64,000 nucleotides of DNA from assembly GCF_018224925.1 (NCBI RefSeq), contig NZ_JAGTUF010000001.1, positions 744,001 to 808,000 of the forward strand. Direction: 5' to 3'. Of this stretch, positions 20,109-28,568 are shown in pieces. The notes below the pieces were generated by a model. That model had not been told where the DNA came from, did not search any database, and saw only the letters and a program-made list of their open reading frames with translations. Made by a program: the position numbers and the translations under genes. The stretch is from Magnetospirillum sulfuroxidans (lineage in GTDB: Bacteria; Pseudomonadota; Alphaproteobacteria; Rhodospirillales; Magnetospirillaceae). The number at the start of each line of letters is the position of its first letter. Position 1 is the first letter of the stretch.

Positions 20109-21514
20109 GATATCCCAATCACCTTCATGTGCATGCCGACGGTTTCACGCAATTGACCGGCCGTCAAATCCTCGCCTTCATCGACCGCCCGGTCATCGGC
20201 TTCGCCGCCCAACAGCGCCAGAACATTGCGAAAGGACCGCCGCGCCGCCTCGGCTTCCTCGGCCCGCAGCAGGAACAAGCCAAGATGATAATGCGGCAGC
20301 ACCGCCCGCCGATCGAGATAGATGGCCCGACGCAAGGCACTTTCGCAAGCATCGCCGTCCCCCATCTGATCCAAGATCAAGGCCCGCAGGTAATGCCCCC
20401 GCCAATTGAGGGAATCCTTGCCCAAAACCGCATCGCAGGCCCGCAAGGCGGCATCCCACTTGCCTTGGTCGGCCAAATGCCGAACCTCGGACAATGGCGG
20501 CGACACCGCCACACTCGTCGGCGGGCTGGCCATGGCCAAGGCCAAGGCCGGTGATGGTGATGGTCGTGGTGATTGCGGTTGCAACCGCCGCGCCATGCGT
20601 TGCTGCACCGGCAAGGGAAGAGACGGCGCCACCACATGCCGCTGGGGCGGGCGGATGGGCTGTGGCTCGACGCTGGTCCGCTGATACAGCACCGCCCCCG
20701 GACAATTGACGGTGCGGAAATCGCGGAATAATTCCATGTTGGGCTCGGCGTGGCCCATGACCAGCCAACCGCCGTCAACCAAGCTTTCGTGAAAACATGG
20801 CACCAACGCTTCCACGGTTTCGCGGCTGAAATAAATCACCACGTTTCGGCAGATGATGATGTCGAAGCCGGCGATGTTGTCGGTGATCGAGGGAAAGCGG
20901 TTGCGGGTCAGGTTATGGTACTGGAAACTGACCATGGCCTTGAATTCGGGCCGGATTTGCCATTGCTTGCCGACCGGGACAAAGCATTCGCCGCGAATGT
21001 TTTCCGGCGTCGCGCGAAAGGCCCATTGGTCGTAACGGCCATCACGGGCGCGGCTCAGAAACTTCTGATTGATGTCGGTCCCCAGAATCGACACATGCCA
21101 GCCCAGGATCTGAGCGCCGAATTCCCGCTTGAGCAAAATCGCCAGCGAATAAGGTTCCGGCCCGGTGGCGCAGCCGGCGCTCCAAATACGCAATCGACGG
21201 CTGGGGGTATTGCGGGCCAAAATATCGGGCAGCACGATTTCGCGCAGGGCGTCGAATTGTTCTTTGTGGCGGAAGAAATAGGTTTCGCCGATGGTCAGTT
21301 CCGCCACCAGACAATCCATCTCCTCGCCATCGGCTTGCAGCAGCTCTAAATAGGCGGCGCAATCGCTGATCCGGCATTGTTCCATGCGGTCGGCGATAAT
21401 CTGTGCCAGATCCAAATCTTTGTCGGCATAAAAGGCCATGCCGGTGACCTCGATCACCAGCGCCTTCAGGCGAGGAAAAACGGAATCACCCAGCAATTGT
21501 TCGGATGGGGTCAT
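20105..21514 (-). CDS. cheR: CheR methyltransferase with C-terminal TPR region
   Basis: A 469-residue CheR of the WspC/FrzF kind. The N-terminal CheR_N helices are followed by the SAM-dependent methyltransferase domain. The AdoMet motif is SAGCATGPEPYS, a variant of the usual STGEEPYS, followed by GTDI and NVVIYF. A Pro/Arg/Ala-rich linker spans about 290-340, and two or three TPR-like helical repeats span about 350-440. It methylates receptor glutamates; the TPR part may select partners. The start is ATG at 21514, overlapping the upstream cheW stop; the frame also opens six codons earlier. Confidence 0.93.
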   Translation of the reverse strand: MTPSEQLLGDSVFPRLKALVIEVTGMAFYADKDLDLAQIIADRMEQCRISDCAAYLELLQADGEEMDCLVAELTIGETYFFRHKEQFDALREIVLPDILARNTPSRRLRIWSAGCATGPEPYSLAILLKREFGAQILGWHVSILGTDINQKFLSRARDGRYDQWAFRATPENIRGECFVPVGKQWQIRPEFKAMVSFQYHNLTRNRFPSITDNIAGFDIIICRNVVIYFSRETVEALVPCFHESLVDGGWLVMGHAEPNMELFRDFRTVNCPGAVLYQRTSVEPQPIRPPQRHVVAPSLPLPVQQRMARRLQPQSPRPSPSPALALAMASPPTSVAVSPPLSEVRHLADQGKWDAALRACDAVLGKDSLNWRGHYLRALILDQMGDGDACESALRRAIYLDRRAVLPHYHLGLFLLRAEEAEAARRSFRNVLALLGGEADDRAVDEGEDLTAGQLRETVGMHMKVIGIS

Positions 21515-22020
21515 GACGCCGCGTCGCGCCACAAGGTCAGACGCTCGGCGCCGCGGGCCTGGAACTCGGACAGCCGCGCCTGTTCCTCGGCCCCCAACAT
21601 CTTATTCCAGTCCAACAGATGCACGACCAGACCGTCATGCAGCAATTGCGCCCGCAGACAGCCCTGGAAATTCTGCGCCGGATCCACCGGCAGATAGCGA
21701 CAGGACTGTAAATCGCGGACACCATTGACCCGACCGGTCAGCAGACCGACCCGGTGCCCTTCCCCTTTCATGATCAGCATCGACGCATCCAGGCCGAAAC
21801 GCTGTTCCGGCAGGCCCAACAGCAGATCACCCCGCAAAATGGTCACCGCGACCCCGCCCAGATCCAGCAGCCCGGCGACCATGGCCGGCAATGCCGGAGG
21901 CCGTGACAGCCAAGCATTGGGGACAACCTCGGCCACCCACTCGGCGCCAAAGCCAAAGGTTTGTTCGCCCAAGTGAAATGTCACCACGGCCAATGCATCG
22001 CCTTCGGCGGCGCCAACCAT
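21511..22020 (-). CDS. cheW: CheW-like coupling protein (first of two)
   Basis: A 169-residue divergent CheW. The VVTFHLGEQTFGF strand, LLDLGGVAVTIL and LVVHLLDW blocks show the fold. The second cheW at 19542-20108 keeps the canonical GVTNVRG, whereas here it is GLLDLGG, so the two are not redundant copies. Two CheW-like proteins in one operon is the Wsp arrangement (WspB/WspD). It lies 81 bases downstream of the ParA gene and overlaps cheR by four bases. Confidence 0.87.
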   Translation of the reverse strand: MVGAAEGDALAVVTFHLGEQTFGFGAEWVAEVVPNAWLSRPPALPAMVAGLLDLGGVAVTILRGDLLLGLPEQRFGLDASMLIMKGEGHRVGLLTGRVNGVRDLQSCRYLPVDPAQNFQGCLRAQLLHDGLVVHLLDWNKMLGAEEQARLSEFQARGAERLTLWRDAAS

Positions 22021-22101
22021 CGTCTATCCCCCAGAGAATGGAATGGCATTTAATCAAACACACGGATCAGCGGCAATTGCCGATCGCATTCGACCGTGAT
22101 T

Positions 22102-23193
22102 TTAAGAGAGGCCGATGGCCGAGGACAGCAGCCGCAATCCTTCGAATCCCATACTCAGCGCGAACAGGCCGCTGACCATGATGACCACGAGAAGCGCCAT
22201 CAGATACAGCCGGTGATCGATGAAATAATGGATCAACGACAAATGCCAACGTTCGAATTGGGTCCGATTGCCATACAGCATACGATCAAGCTGATCTTCT
22301 TTTTGCCGCAGGCGGTCATCGGCGGGGCGGCTGACCTTTGACGCCAATTCCACCTGCCAACGCCCCAGCCGGCCCAAAGCCACCTCGCGCGACAGCGGCG
22401 GCTCGACCTCGGTTCCGGCCTTGGCGGCGATCTTTTGGTGACGATCCAGGAACTCGCCGGTAAAATTCAGATGCGCTTGGGCAGCGGACGAGCGGGGCGC
22501 ATAGATGCAGACCGGCAGCCGCGCCGCGGCCGCCTCGATGACCATGTTGTCACGGGGAATTTCAGCGGCATAGACGGTCCCCCCCAGGCGGGCCCGGATC
22601 AATTGACTGATCTTGCGTGCGCTTTTGTGGCGATCATGGATGGTGAACAAAACCCCCTGCAACAGCAGCGCTTTGTTCAACCCCTCTTGCACGTATTTGA
22701 TCGAGGGCAAGGTTCGCAGCAGGCCATCATTGGCATAAGGCGTCGCCGTCACCGGAATGATCACCGCATGGGCGGTCGCCAAGGCGTTGATCGGTAAAAT
22801 ACCAAGCGCCGGCGGGCAATCAATGACCACGTAATCGCAGTCCAATTGCGCCTGGGAAATGATCGCCGACAGCGTCCGCTGCGAATCCTTCATTTCCGAC
22901 AGCTTGATTTCGATTCCCGCCAAGGAATAGGTGGACGGGATGACCCGCACCCCTTCGAACATGGTCTGTTGGATCACTTCGGCCAGTTCAGCCGAACCGA
23001 TGAACAGATCATAGATGCCTTTTTTCGAATTGGGATCGACGCCCAGGCTTTTGGTGGAATCACCTTGCGAATCCAAATCGATGACGACGACCGATTTGCC
23101 GTGCGCAGCCAGACAGACCGCCAGATTGGTACTGGTGGTGGTCTTGGAGATCCCCCCCTTTTGATTAAATATGGCAACGATATAGGGTTTCAT
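22102..23193 (-). CDS. ParA/MinD-family ATPase with C-terminal transmembrane helix
   Basis: A 363-residue ParA-type ATPase. The deviant Walker A reads KGGISKTT near residue 12, with serine where most ParA proteins have glycine. Switch I is VIDLDSQGDS and Walker B is YVVIDCPPA. A basic linker (about 265-330) leads to a hydrophobic helix of about 22 residues near the C-terminus, which soluble ParA/Soj proteins lack. I chose ATG at 23193; the frame continues upstream but homology begins KPYIVAIFNQKGG. It is the first gene of the chemosensory operon, so it may position or anchor the arrays, as ParC/PpfA ATPases do (inference). Confidence 0.85.
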   Translation of the reverse strand: MKPYIVAIFNQKGGISKTTTSTNLAVCLAAHGKSVVVIDLDSQGDSTKSLGVDPNSKKGIYDLFIGSAELAEVIQQTMFEGVRVIPSTYSLAGIEIKLSEMKDSQRTLSAIISQAQLDCDYVVIDCPPALGILPINALATAHAVIIPVTATPYANDGLLRTLPSIKYVQEGLNKALLLQGVLFTIHDRHKSARKISQLIRARLGGTVYAAEIPRDNMVIEAAAARLPVCIYAPRSSAAQAHLNFTGEFLDRHQKIAAKAGTEVEPPLSREVALGRLGRWQVELASKVSRPADDRLRQKEDQLDRMLYGNRTQFERWHLSLIHYFIDHRLYLMALLVVIMVSGLFALSMGFEGLRLLSSAIGLS

Positions 23194-23540
23194 CCGTGCC
23201 GCCTGTTCCCATCCCACCTCAAATGTGCCGCCCCTTGTGGCGATGCCCGCGCGGCGATCTTCGCCCCCCGCACATTTCAACAGACGCAACGACCGCCGCA
23301 CATCAGAAATTCAGCCCCCCGAATTTCCAGACCCCGCGCCAGTCCCCACCTCAGTTGAAGACAATAAATCCATACTGCGTAGGCTGACCTAATCGATAAT
23401 TATCAGTCGATGCCCATATGAACCGTCCTGAACAGGTTAAACATAGTCCGAGATTCGGCGCAACCAAAGAGGCGATCTTCCCATGATCATTGCAAGATCG
23501 CTGAGCTTTACCGGAAACAATTTGTCACCGCTTTGTAAAC
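23194..23540. other. intergenic region with the chemosensory operon promoter
   Basis: This stretch holds no credible gene. It is less GC-rich than its surroundings and must carry the promoter of the ParA-Che operon. It contains a perfect 10-bp palindrome GATAATTATC at 23395-23404 and a CCTGAACAGG palindrome about 30 bases further right. These are possible operator sites. No convincing -35/-10 pair stands out. Confidence 0.4.
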
Positions 23541-23575
23541 AAAATAAAAACGCCGCCGGCATGGCCGACGGCGCT
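23541..23575 (-). terminator. intrinsic terminator of the Cache-protein gene
   Basis: On the minus strand GCGCCGTCGGCC and GGCCGGCGGCG-like arms fold around ATG, with one internal mismatch. They are followed by TTTTTATTTTG. It lies 26 bases after the stop at 23601. Confidence 0.85.
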
Positions 23576-23600
23576 TCCATGAGCACGAAATAACCCAGGA

Positions 23601-24059
23601 TCAAGGATAACAGCCAACCATGAACAATTGGTTATCCATGACTTTCACCCAAGTCTGCTTGGGGGCCAGCTTCTTGGTTTCTGGATGTGTCCAGGTGTAC
23701 TTGGCCCAGCCGCCCGTGGGGGTCTCTTTGCCAGTCCGGATCATTTCTTGAATGATCATCACTCCGTTGGTGTCCTTAAGCGCCGGCAATTGCGGGTTGT
23801 CGATCAGCTTGGGATTAATGGCATGGGCCTTGAAGATACCCTCCATGGTGGCGACGATGACGTACAATTCACCATCGACCCATTCCTTGTTGCCTTTGTC
23901 CATGAAGTCGGCAAACGACTTTTCCTTGCCGACAGCGGCGTAATGGCTGATGGCCTTATCGACCAGCCCTTGCGCCTTGGTGCATTCGTCAGCCTGGGCC
24001 ACCCCGATTTGAGCCAACAGCACCGCACCGGCGATGAACGCGGTCTTGAGCAACTTCAT
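23601..24059 (-). CDS. secreted single-Cache (sCache_2-like) periplasmic protein
   Basis: A 152-residue protein with a Sec signal peptide (about 1-23, cleaved after AQA). The rest resembles a stand-alone Cache type-2 sensor domain. It contains a KAISHYAAVGKEKSFADFMD helix, a GELYVIVATMEGIFKAHAINPKL strand segment and a C-terminal GWAKYTWTHPETKK stretch. I chose ATG at 24059 because AGGGAAC precedes it; an ATG five codons upstream is also in frame. It ends at a clear terminator and is encoded 35 bases after the receptor gene at 24095. It may be the periplasmic ligand-binding partner of that receptor, which itself has a four-helix-bundle sensor (inference). Confidence 0.8.
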   Translation of the reverse strand: MKLLKTAFIAGAVLLAQIGVAQADECTKAQGLVDKAISHYAAVGKEKSFADFMDKGNKEWVDGELYVIVATMEGIFKAHAINPKLIDNPQLPALKDTNGVMIIQEMIRTGKETPTGGWAKYTWTHPETKKLAPKQTWVKVMDNQLFMVGCYP

Positions 24060-24094
24060 GTTCCCTGCCTCCATTTATTGATTTGAGAGTCTGA

Positions 24095-25795
24095 TCACGA
24101 TGATTTCAGTCGGCTGACCAGGGCATCGACTTCGGATTGCAGGCGGGCGAATTCCCCCACCAGGGTTTCCGTGGTGCCGTGAACGTTGCCGGCGGCATTG
24201 CCGACTTCTTGCGCCACCCGCCGAACCTCGCCGATCCCGGCGCTGACCACGCGGGTGCCATCGGCGGCCTGACTGACCGAGACACTGATTTCCTCGGTGG
24301 CGCGCCCCTGTTCGGCCACCGCGCTGGTAATGGCGGCCAGCGCGCCACTGACCCGGCCGATGGTGGCGACGATCCCGTCGATGGCCCGCACCGCTTCATC
24401 GGTCGCCATCTTCATGGAATTGATTTCACTGGCGATTTCGTCGGTGGCCCGAGCCGTCTGGTTGGCCAGCGACTTGACTTCGTTGGCCACCACGGCAAAG
24501 CCCTTGCCGGCATCGCCGGCGCGCGCCGCCTCGATGGTGGCATTCAAGGCCAACAAATTGGTCTGGCTGGCGATGTCGTTGATCAGCCCGACCACCTCGC
24601 CGATCTTTTTCGATGCCTGAGTCAGACTTTTCACGGTTTCGTCGGTCCGCGCGGCCTCGGCCACCGCCTCGTCCGCCACCCGCGACGATTCGCTGACCTG
24701 CCGATCGATTTCAGAAATGGACCCGACCAGCCGCTCGGCGGCCTGCGCCACCGTCTCGACGTTGCCGCTGGCCGCTTCCGACGATTGCGCCACCTGAGCC
24801 GTCTGCAACGATGCGGTTTCGGCATTGGCGGCCAGCAATTCTGCCTCGCCGCGAATCGCATCGGCGGCCGACGACGCCGCGTCGACCGCGGTCCGCACGG
24901 TCATTTCGATATCGGCGGCCAGTTCGGCCATGGCGGCGCGTTTGTCCACTTCCGCCTGACGTTGCACCGCCTCTTGTTCGCTGGTCAGCGCCTTGACCCG
25001 CAAGGCATTGTCCTTGAACACCTGAACGGCGGCGGCCATGGCTCCGATCTCATCCTTGCGCCCCACCGACGGCACCGCCACGTCCAACTGCCCTTGGGCC
25101 AGCCGCTCCATGGCTTCGGTCATGCCGCCGACGGCGCGGGCAATGACCCGGCCCAGCACCAGGGCGATCCCGACCAGGGTCAGCAACGCCATCACCGAAA
25201 TACCGATGAATAATCCCCGCGTGCTCCCGGCGGAATCGCTGGCTTGCGCCTTCGATTCCTCAACCAACCGCCCCTCCAGGGCGATCATGGCGCCGGAATC
25301 GCCCATCAGGGCCTGAAAATTATCCTGCGCCGTCCACATGAACGACACCGCCGCGGTGAAATCCATCGCCTGCATGGACAACACCTGCAAGGTGTTTTCC
25401 TTGTACAGCACCAAGGATTTCTCGGTCTTGGCCACCAGCGCCGATTCTTCCGCCGACAACGCATAGCTGGCGCGGTAACGCCCCAGCATGGTTTCGGCCT
25501 GACCGACCGCGGCCTTGAAGCTGGCTTCGACCTTCTCCATCTGGCTGGCGTCGACGCCGGCCGCGTTCCAGGTCAACAGACGATAAAGATCGGAATGAGC
25601 CGCCTGGACAACGCTGGCGAAATGGGCGCTTTCCACCGATTTGGCGAAAGCGACGCTGGCGATTTCCTCCAGCGCCCGCTCCTGATTGGCAAGACCACGC
25701 ATGCCGATGACGGCCATGGCGATCATGCCGATGGTAGCGACGATCGGAATCACGGCAATCTTCGTGCCGATTTTCACGTCATCCAGAAAACTCAT
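24095..25795 (-). CDS. methyl-accepting chemotaxis protein, four-helix-bundle sensor
   Basis: A 566-residue receptor. TM1 spans about residues 10-32. The roughly 160-residue periplasmic region is helical (4HB type) and TM2 lies at about 195-215. HAMP follows, then a signalling domain with a canonical tip ([25 protein letters not shown]). It has no C-terminal CheR-binding pentapeptide. The flanking 25796-25931 is AT-rich and should hold its promoter. The neighbouring Cache protein may share its transcript. Unlike the receptor in the Che operon, its tip is standard, so it probably couples to a flagellar chemotaxis system elsewhere. Confidence 0.93.
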   Translation of the reverse strand: MSFLDDVKIGTKIAVIPIVATIGMIAMAVIGMRGLANQERALEEIASVAFAKSVESAHFASVVQAAHSDLYRLLTWNAAGVDASQMEKVEASFKAAVGQAETMLGRYRASYALSAEESALVAKTEKSLVLYKENTLQVLSMQAMDFTAAVSFMWTAQDNFQALMGDSGAMIALEGRLVEESKAQASDSAGSTRGLFIGISVMALLTLVGIALVLGRVIARAVGGMTEAMERLAQGQLDVAVPSVGRKDEIGAMAAAVQVFKDNALRVKALTSEQEAVQRQAEVDKRAAMAELAADIEMTVRTAVDAASSAADAIRGEAELLAANAETASLQTAQVAQSSEAASGNVETVAQAAERLVGSISEIDRQVSESSRVADEAVAEAARTDETVKSLTQASKKIGEVVGLINDIASQTNLLALNATIEAARAGDAGKGFAVVANEVKSLANQTARATDEIASEINSMKMATDEAVRAIDGIVATIGRVSGALAAITSAVAEQGRATEEISVSVSQAADGTRVVSAGIGEVRRVAQEVGNAAGNVHGTTETLVGEFARLQSEVDALVSRLKSS

Positions 25796-25931
25796 ATCCG
25801 CTCAACCCCCAAAAGACCATCTTTAGTTTACTTTGCATGCAGGCTATCAGCCTTAATGCTGGAAATCGACTCGTGTTTAATGGTCGATAGTAGTTATTCG
25901 TTGATAATATGACTTCTTTTAGGGGACGACA

Positions 25932-27083
25932 TCAGGCGGAAACCTTAGATTTCCGGGGCTTCGCCGGCAGCACCGAGACGGCTTCGGCTTCCTGCGCCGT
26001 CAATTCGCGTCCCTGACGATAGGCTTCCAACACCTGATCGGCGGCGTCATAGCCTTCGACGATGGAACGGTCGAGATTGGAATAGCTCCAGTCATAATCA
26101 ATATTGAAGGCCACCGGGATTTCGATGATCCGCAGGTTCGGATAGCTTTCCGCCGCGTGATACTTGAACAGCTTGACGTCGTCTTCGCTGGTGGTCGCCG
26201 CGAACAGCATCACCAGATTGTTGAGCGCGTCATAAAGGTTTTCCGGCTTGCGGACCTGCTTGATGTCAAGGATGCGGCTGACCCAGATTTCATCAAGGTC
26301 GGGATGATTGCGCATCAGATCCTCGAAATTGACGGTATCGACGGTAGCGCCTTCGCAATAGGTCTTGTCGCCGATGACCACCGGCTCCTCGATGTAAGGC
26401 AGGGCGGAACAGGCGCACAACGTCTCCGCCGAAATCTTCGCGTATTTGTGGTCGTTGTTGCTGAACAGCTCCAAGCGATCATCGGTCAGATTATAGGCGT
26501 TGTGATAGATCGCCGGCCGGCCCGGTTCGTACAGCCGCTTGAAGTCGATCTGCTGCAAAAAGGCGCTGTTGGGGTAATAGATGCGCGACAGGCCGCGGGT
26601 CTTGCTTTTGTACATCAGGCTGGTGATGAAGCGCGAAACGGGATTGACCGCCATCACCTGATTGAGAATCAGCGTGTTGAAATTGGCCTGCGACCACTGG
26701 CTGGGATCACCGGCGAAACGCAAGATATCCATCCAGGCTTCTTGAATCGCCGCCGGCACCACCAGATTGCGATAGCTGGTCGGGTCAAGCATGAACGAAA
26801 CCATGTTGCCCATGCTGGCCTGATAATCGGGGGCGAACGCCGCCGCGATGGGAAAGCGGTCATAGACGTCATCGGGACGAAAGATGCCACGGAAAAAGGA
26901 TTCGGAAACCTCGGCCTCGGTGCCCGGATCAGCCTGATTCCAGACGATGCCCAGCCACGCGCCAATACAGGCCAAGGACCAGACGTCGAACTTGATGTCG
27001 GCTTCTTCATGCAACCGTTTCAGGGTGCCAAGACTCAATCCCACCGCCGGACCACCGCCAGCCAAGCATATTGCGCGCTTCAT
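25932..27083 (-). CDS. patatin-like protein without the catalytic Ser-Asp dyad
   Basis: A 383-residue protein with the patatin fold pattern. The oxyanion loop is LAGGGPAVG at residues 8-15. The nucleophile elbow is at 41-45 and the block SALPYIEEPV...YCEGA is at 226-246. The elbow reads GAWLG where active patatins have GxSxG, so Trp43 replaces the serine. The DG[GA] motif reads EGA, with Glu244 replacing the aspartate. It is therefore probably not a lipid acyl hydrolase by the usual mechanism. The C-terminus is basic. ATG at 27083 fits the GGAG nine bases upstream and the start of homology. It follows norF on the same strand after 99 bases. Confidence 0.8.
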   Translation of the reverse strand: MKRAICLAGGGPAVGLSLGTLKRLHEEADIKFDVWSLACIGAWLGIVWNQADPGTEAEVSESFFRGIFRPDDVYDRFPIAAAFAPDYQASMGNMVSFMLDPTSYRNLVVPAAIQEAWMDILRFAGDPSQWSQANFNTLILNQVMAVNPVSRFITSLMYKSKTRGLSRIYYPNSAFLQQIDFKRLYEPGRPAIYHNAYNLTDDRLELFSNNDHKYAKISAETLCACSALPYIEEPVVIGDKTYCEGATVDTVNFEDLMRNHPDLDEIWVSRILDIKQVRKPENLYDALNNLVMLFAATTSEDDVKLFKYHAAESYPNLRIIEIPVAFNIDYDWSYSNLDRSIVEGYDAADQVLEAYRQGRELTAQEAEAVSVLPAKPRKSKVSA

Positions 27084-27182
27084 AATCCATGACTCCGCTA
27101 TGCATCTTCTTTTAAGAAGCATCGCAGTGTAGGCAACAGAAAGCGGAAACGCAACCTGGGAGGGCAAACTTCAATGTTAATG

Positions 27183-27476
27183 TTATTTTTCGGCGGCGAT
27201 ATACGTTGCCAGCAGCACCAAAAGGATCAGAATCAACGATCCATAAAAGAAGCTGCGCCACCCTGTTCCGGCCCGCCGCAAATCAAGAAAATGGTCAAGC
27301 ACGGCGCGAGCCTTGAAGAACGAGGCGCCAAGCGCCACCATCACCGCCAGCAACCCGGCCTCGCTGTGACCGAAGCCCAGCACGGCCACCAGGGACACCA
27401 AGGTCAGGCCGACCAGCAAGGCCCACGCCCGCAACAATCGACGGCTCCACTGCTGGTGATTTTCCCGCATTTTCAT
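27183..27476 (-). CDS. norF: NorF-like small membrane protein (cytochrome c oxidase subunit IV type)
   Basis: A 97-residue protein with three hydrophobic helices. The VALGASFFKARAVLDHFLDLR segment between helices 2 and 3 is typical of the bacterial COX4/NorF family. NorF accompanies NorE and is thought to help nitric oxide reductase assembly or activity. ATG at 27476 lies five bases after the norE stop. The short gene and partner match denitrifier norEF pairs. No norCB is within the window. Confidence 0.75.
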   Translation of the reverse strand: MKMRENHQQWSRRLLRAWALLVGLTLVSLVAVLGFGHSEAGLLAVMVALGASFFKARAVLDHFLDLRRAGTGWRSFFYGSLILILLVLLATYIAAEK

Positions 27477-27481
27477 GGCAT

Positions 27482-28072
27482 TCACCGCAGCAGATAGACG
27501 ATGGGAAACAAGATCAGCCAGATCAGATCGACCATGTGCCAAAAGGCCGCGCCCGTTTCCAGATTATCCAGGCTGTTTTTCCAACCAACGATCGCCAGGA
27601 CGATTATCCCCATCATCACGTGCATGGCATGAAAGCCGGTCATCAGATAGAACAGGGTGAAAAAGGTGTTGGTCTCGATGTCGATGCCTTGGGCTGCCTT
27701 GCCGGCATATTCCAGTCCCTTGATCCCCAGAAAGACCAAGCCCAGCGTTCCGGCCGCCGCCAAATAACGCCGCGATGCCGGCCCCGCCCCTTCGGCCCCG
27801 CGCTGTACCGCCTTGGCCGCCAGCCAGCCGCTGGTTACCAGCACCAGGGTATTGAGCCCGCCCATCCGCACGTCCAGCAAGGCCTGACCGGCGCGGAAGG
27901 TTTCCACGTCCAGCATCCGGGCGACACCAAAAGCGACGAAGAAGGCCCCGAACACCAGCAGCTCGCTGATGATCAGCACCCACATAAGCGGATTGCCGGG
28001 CAAGTCGGAAAGCGCCCCCCAACCGCCATTTTCAGCGGGTTCCGGGGCTGGGGAAAGGATGGGCTCGTTCAT
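27482..28072 (-). CDS. norE: NorE-like cytochrome c oxidase subunit III family protein
   Basis: A 196-residue membrane protein with five helices. It has the LPGNPLMWVLIISELLVFG start of the family and the TGFHAMHVMMG and FWHMVDLIW helices of heme-copper oxidase subunit III. The length and the immediate norF partner favour NorE over a full CoxC. NorE is linked to nitric oxide reductase function rather than to the catalytic core. AGGG lies seven bases before the ATG. A TTGAC-N4-GTCAA palindrome sits 35 bases upstream. Confidence 0.8.
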   Translation of the reverse strand: MNEPILSPAPEPAENGGWGALSDLPGNPLMWVLIISELLVFGAFFVAFGVARMLDVETFRAGQALLDVRMGGLNTLVLVTSGWLAAKAVQRGAEGAGPASRRYLAAAGTLGLVFLGIKGLEYAGKAAQGIDIETNTFFTLFYLMTGFHAMHVMMGIIVLAIVGWKNSLDNLETGAAFWHMVDLIWLILFPIVYLLR

Positions 28073-28107
28073 GACGGGACCCTAACATGCGCAATTCCCA
28101 TGACCCT

Positions 28108-28121
28108 TTGACGGCGGTCAA
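28108..28121. promoter_or_regulatory. FNR/NnrR-type binding palindrome upstream of norE
   Basis: TTGAC-GGCG-GTCAA is a perfect palindrome of the TTG-N8-CAA class bound by FNR/NnrR/Dnr-type regulators. It lies between divergent norE and the Hpt gene, 35 bases before the norE ATG. That is rather close for an activator site at -41.5 unless the leader is minimal. Confidence 0.5.
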
Positions 28122-28178
28122 GCTGGGTGCTTGCGAAAAAGGCGATGATAGGCTTATGGTTCGAATTGATACCAATAG

Positions 28179-28568
28179 ATGAAGACACCCATGGTCAACA
28201 ACATCCTTGACCGCGCCTATCTGACAGAAATGCGCCAATGGGTCGGCGATGCGGTATTTCATGCCCTGTCGGCCCAGGCCTCGGACAATCTGGCCCCAGC
28301 CCTGGCCGATTTGACCGCGGCATGGCGTCACAGCGACACCGCCGCCTTTCAAGAGGCGGCGCACCGCCTGAAGGGGGCCGCCGCCAGCATCGGCTGCGCC
28401 GCCCTGTCAATGGCGGCGCATGACATCATCCGCGATCCACGTCCGGCCGAAGCGATTTCCGGGGCGGAGATGGAGGCTTTCCACCATCTGCTGCAATCAT
28501 CGCTTCAGGCCCTGCATGGCTTCAGCGATCAGCCGCATTTGACCCCGGTCCCGGCCAGCCCGCAATAG
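28179..28568 (+). CDS. stand-alone Hpt phosphotransfer protein
   Basis: A 129-residue protein with one Hpt domain. The phospho-accepting His62 is in [14 protein letters not shown], the classical HxxKG motif. It relays phosphate between hybrid kinases and response regulators. It has no membrane segment. The start may be ATG at 28179 or 28191; neither has a strong SD. Its last 40 bases overlap the 3' end of the convergent msrA gene. Several orphan hybrid kinases in this window could be partners. Confidence 0.85.
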   Translation: MKTPMVNNILDRAYLTEMRQWVGDAVFHALSAQASDNLAPALADLTAAWRHSDTAAFQEAAHRLKGAAASIGCAALSMAAHDIIRDPRPAEAISGAEMEAFHHLLQSSLQALHGFSDQPHLTPVPASPQ

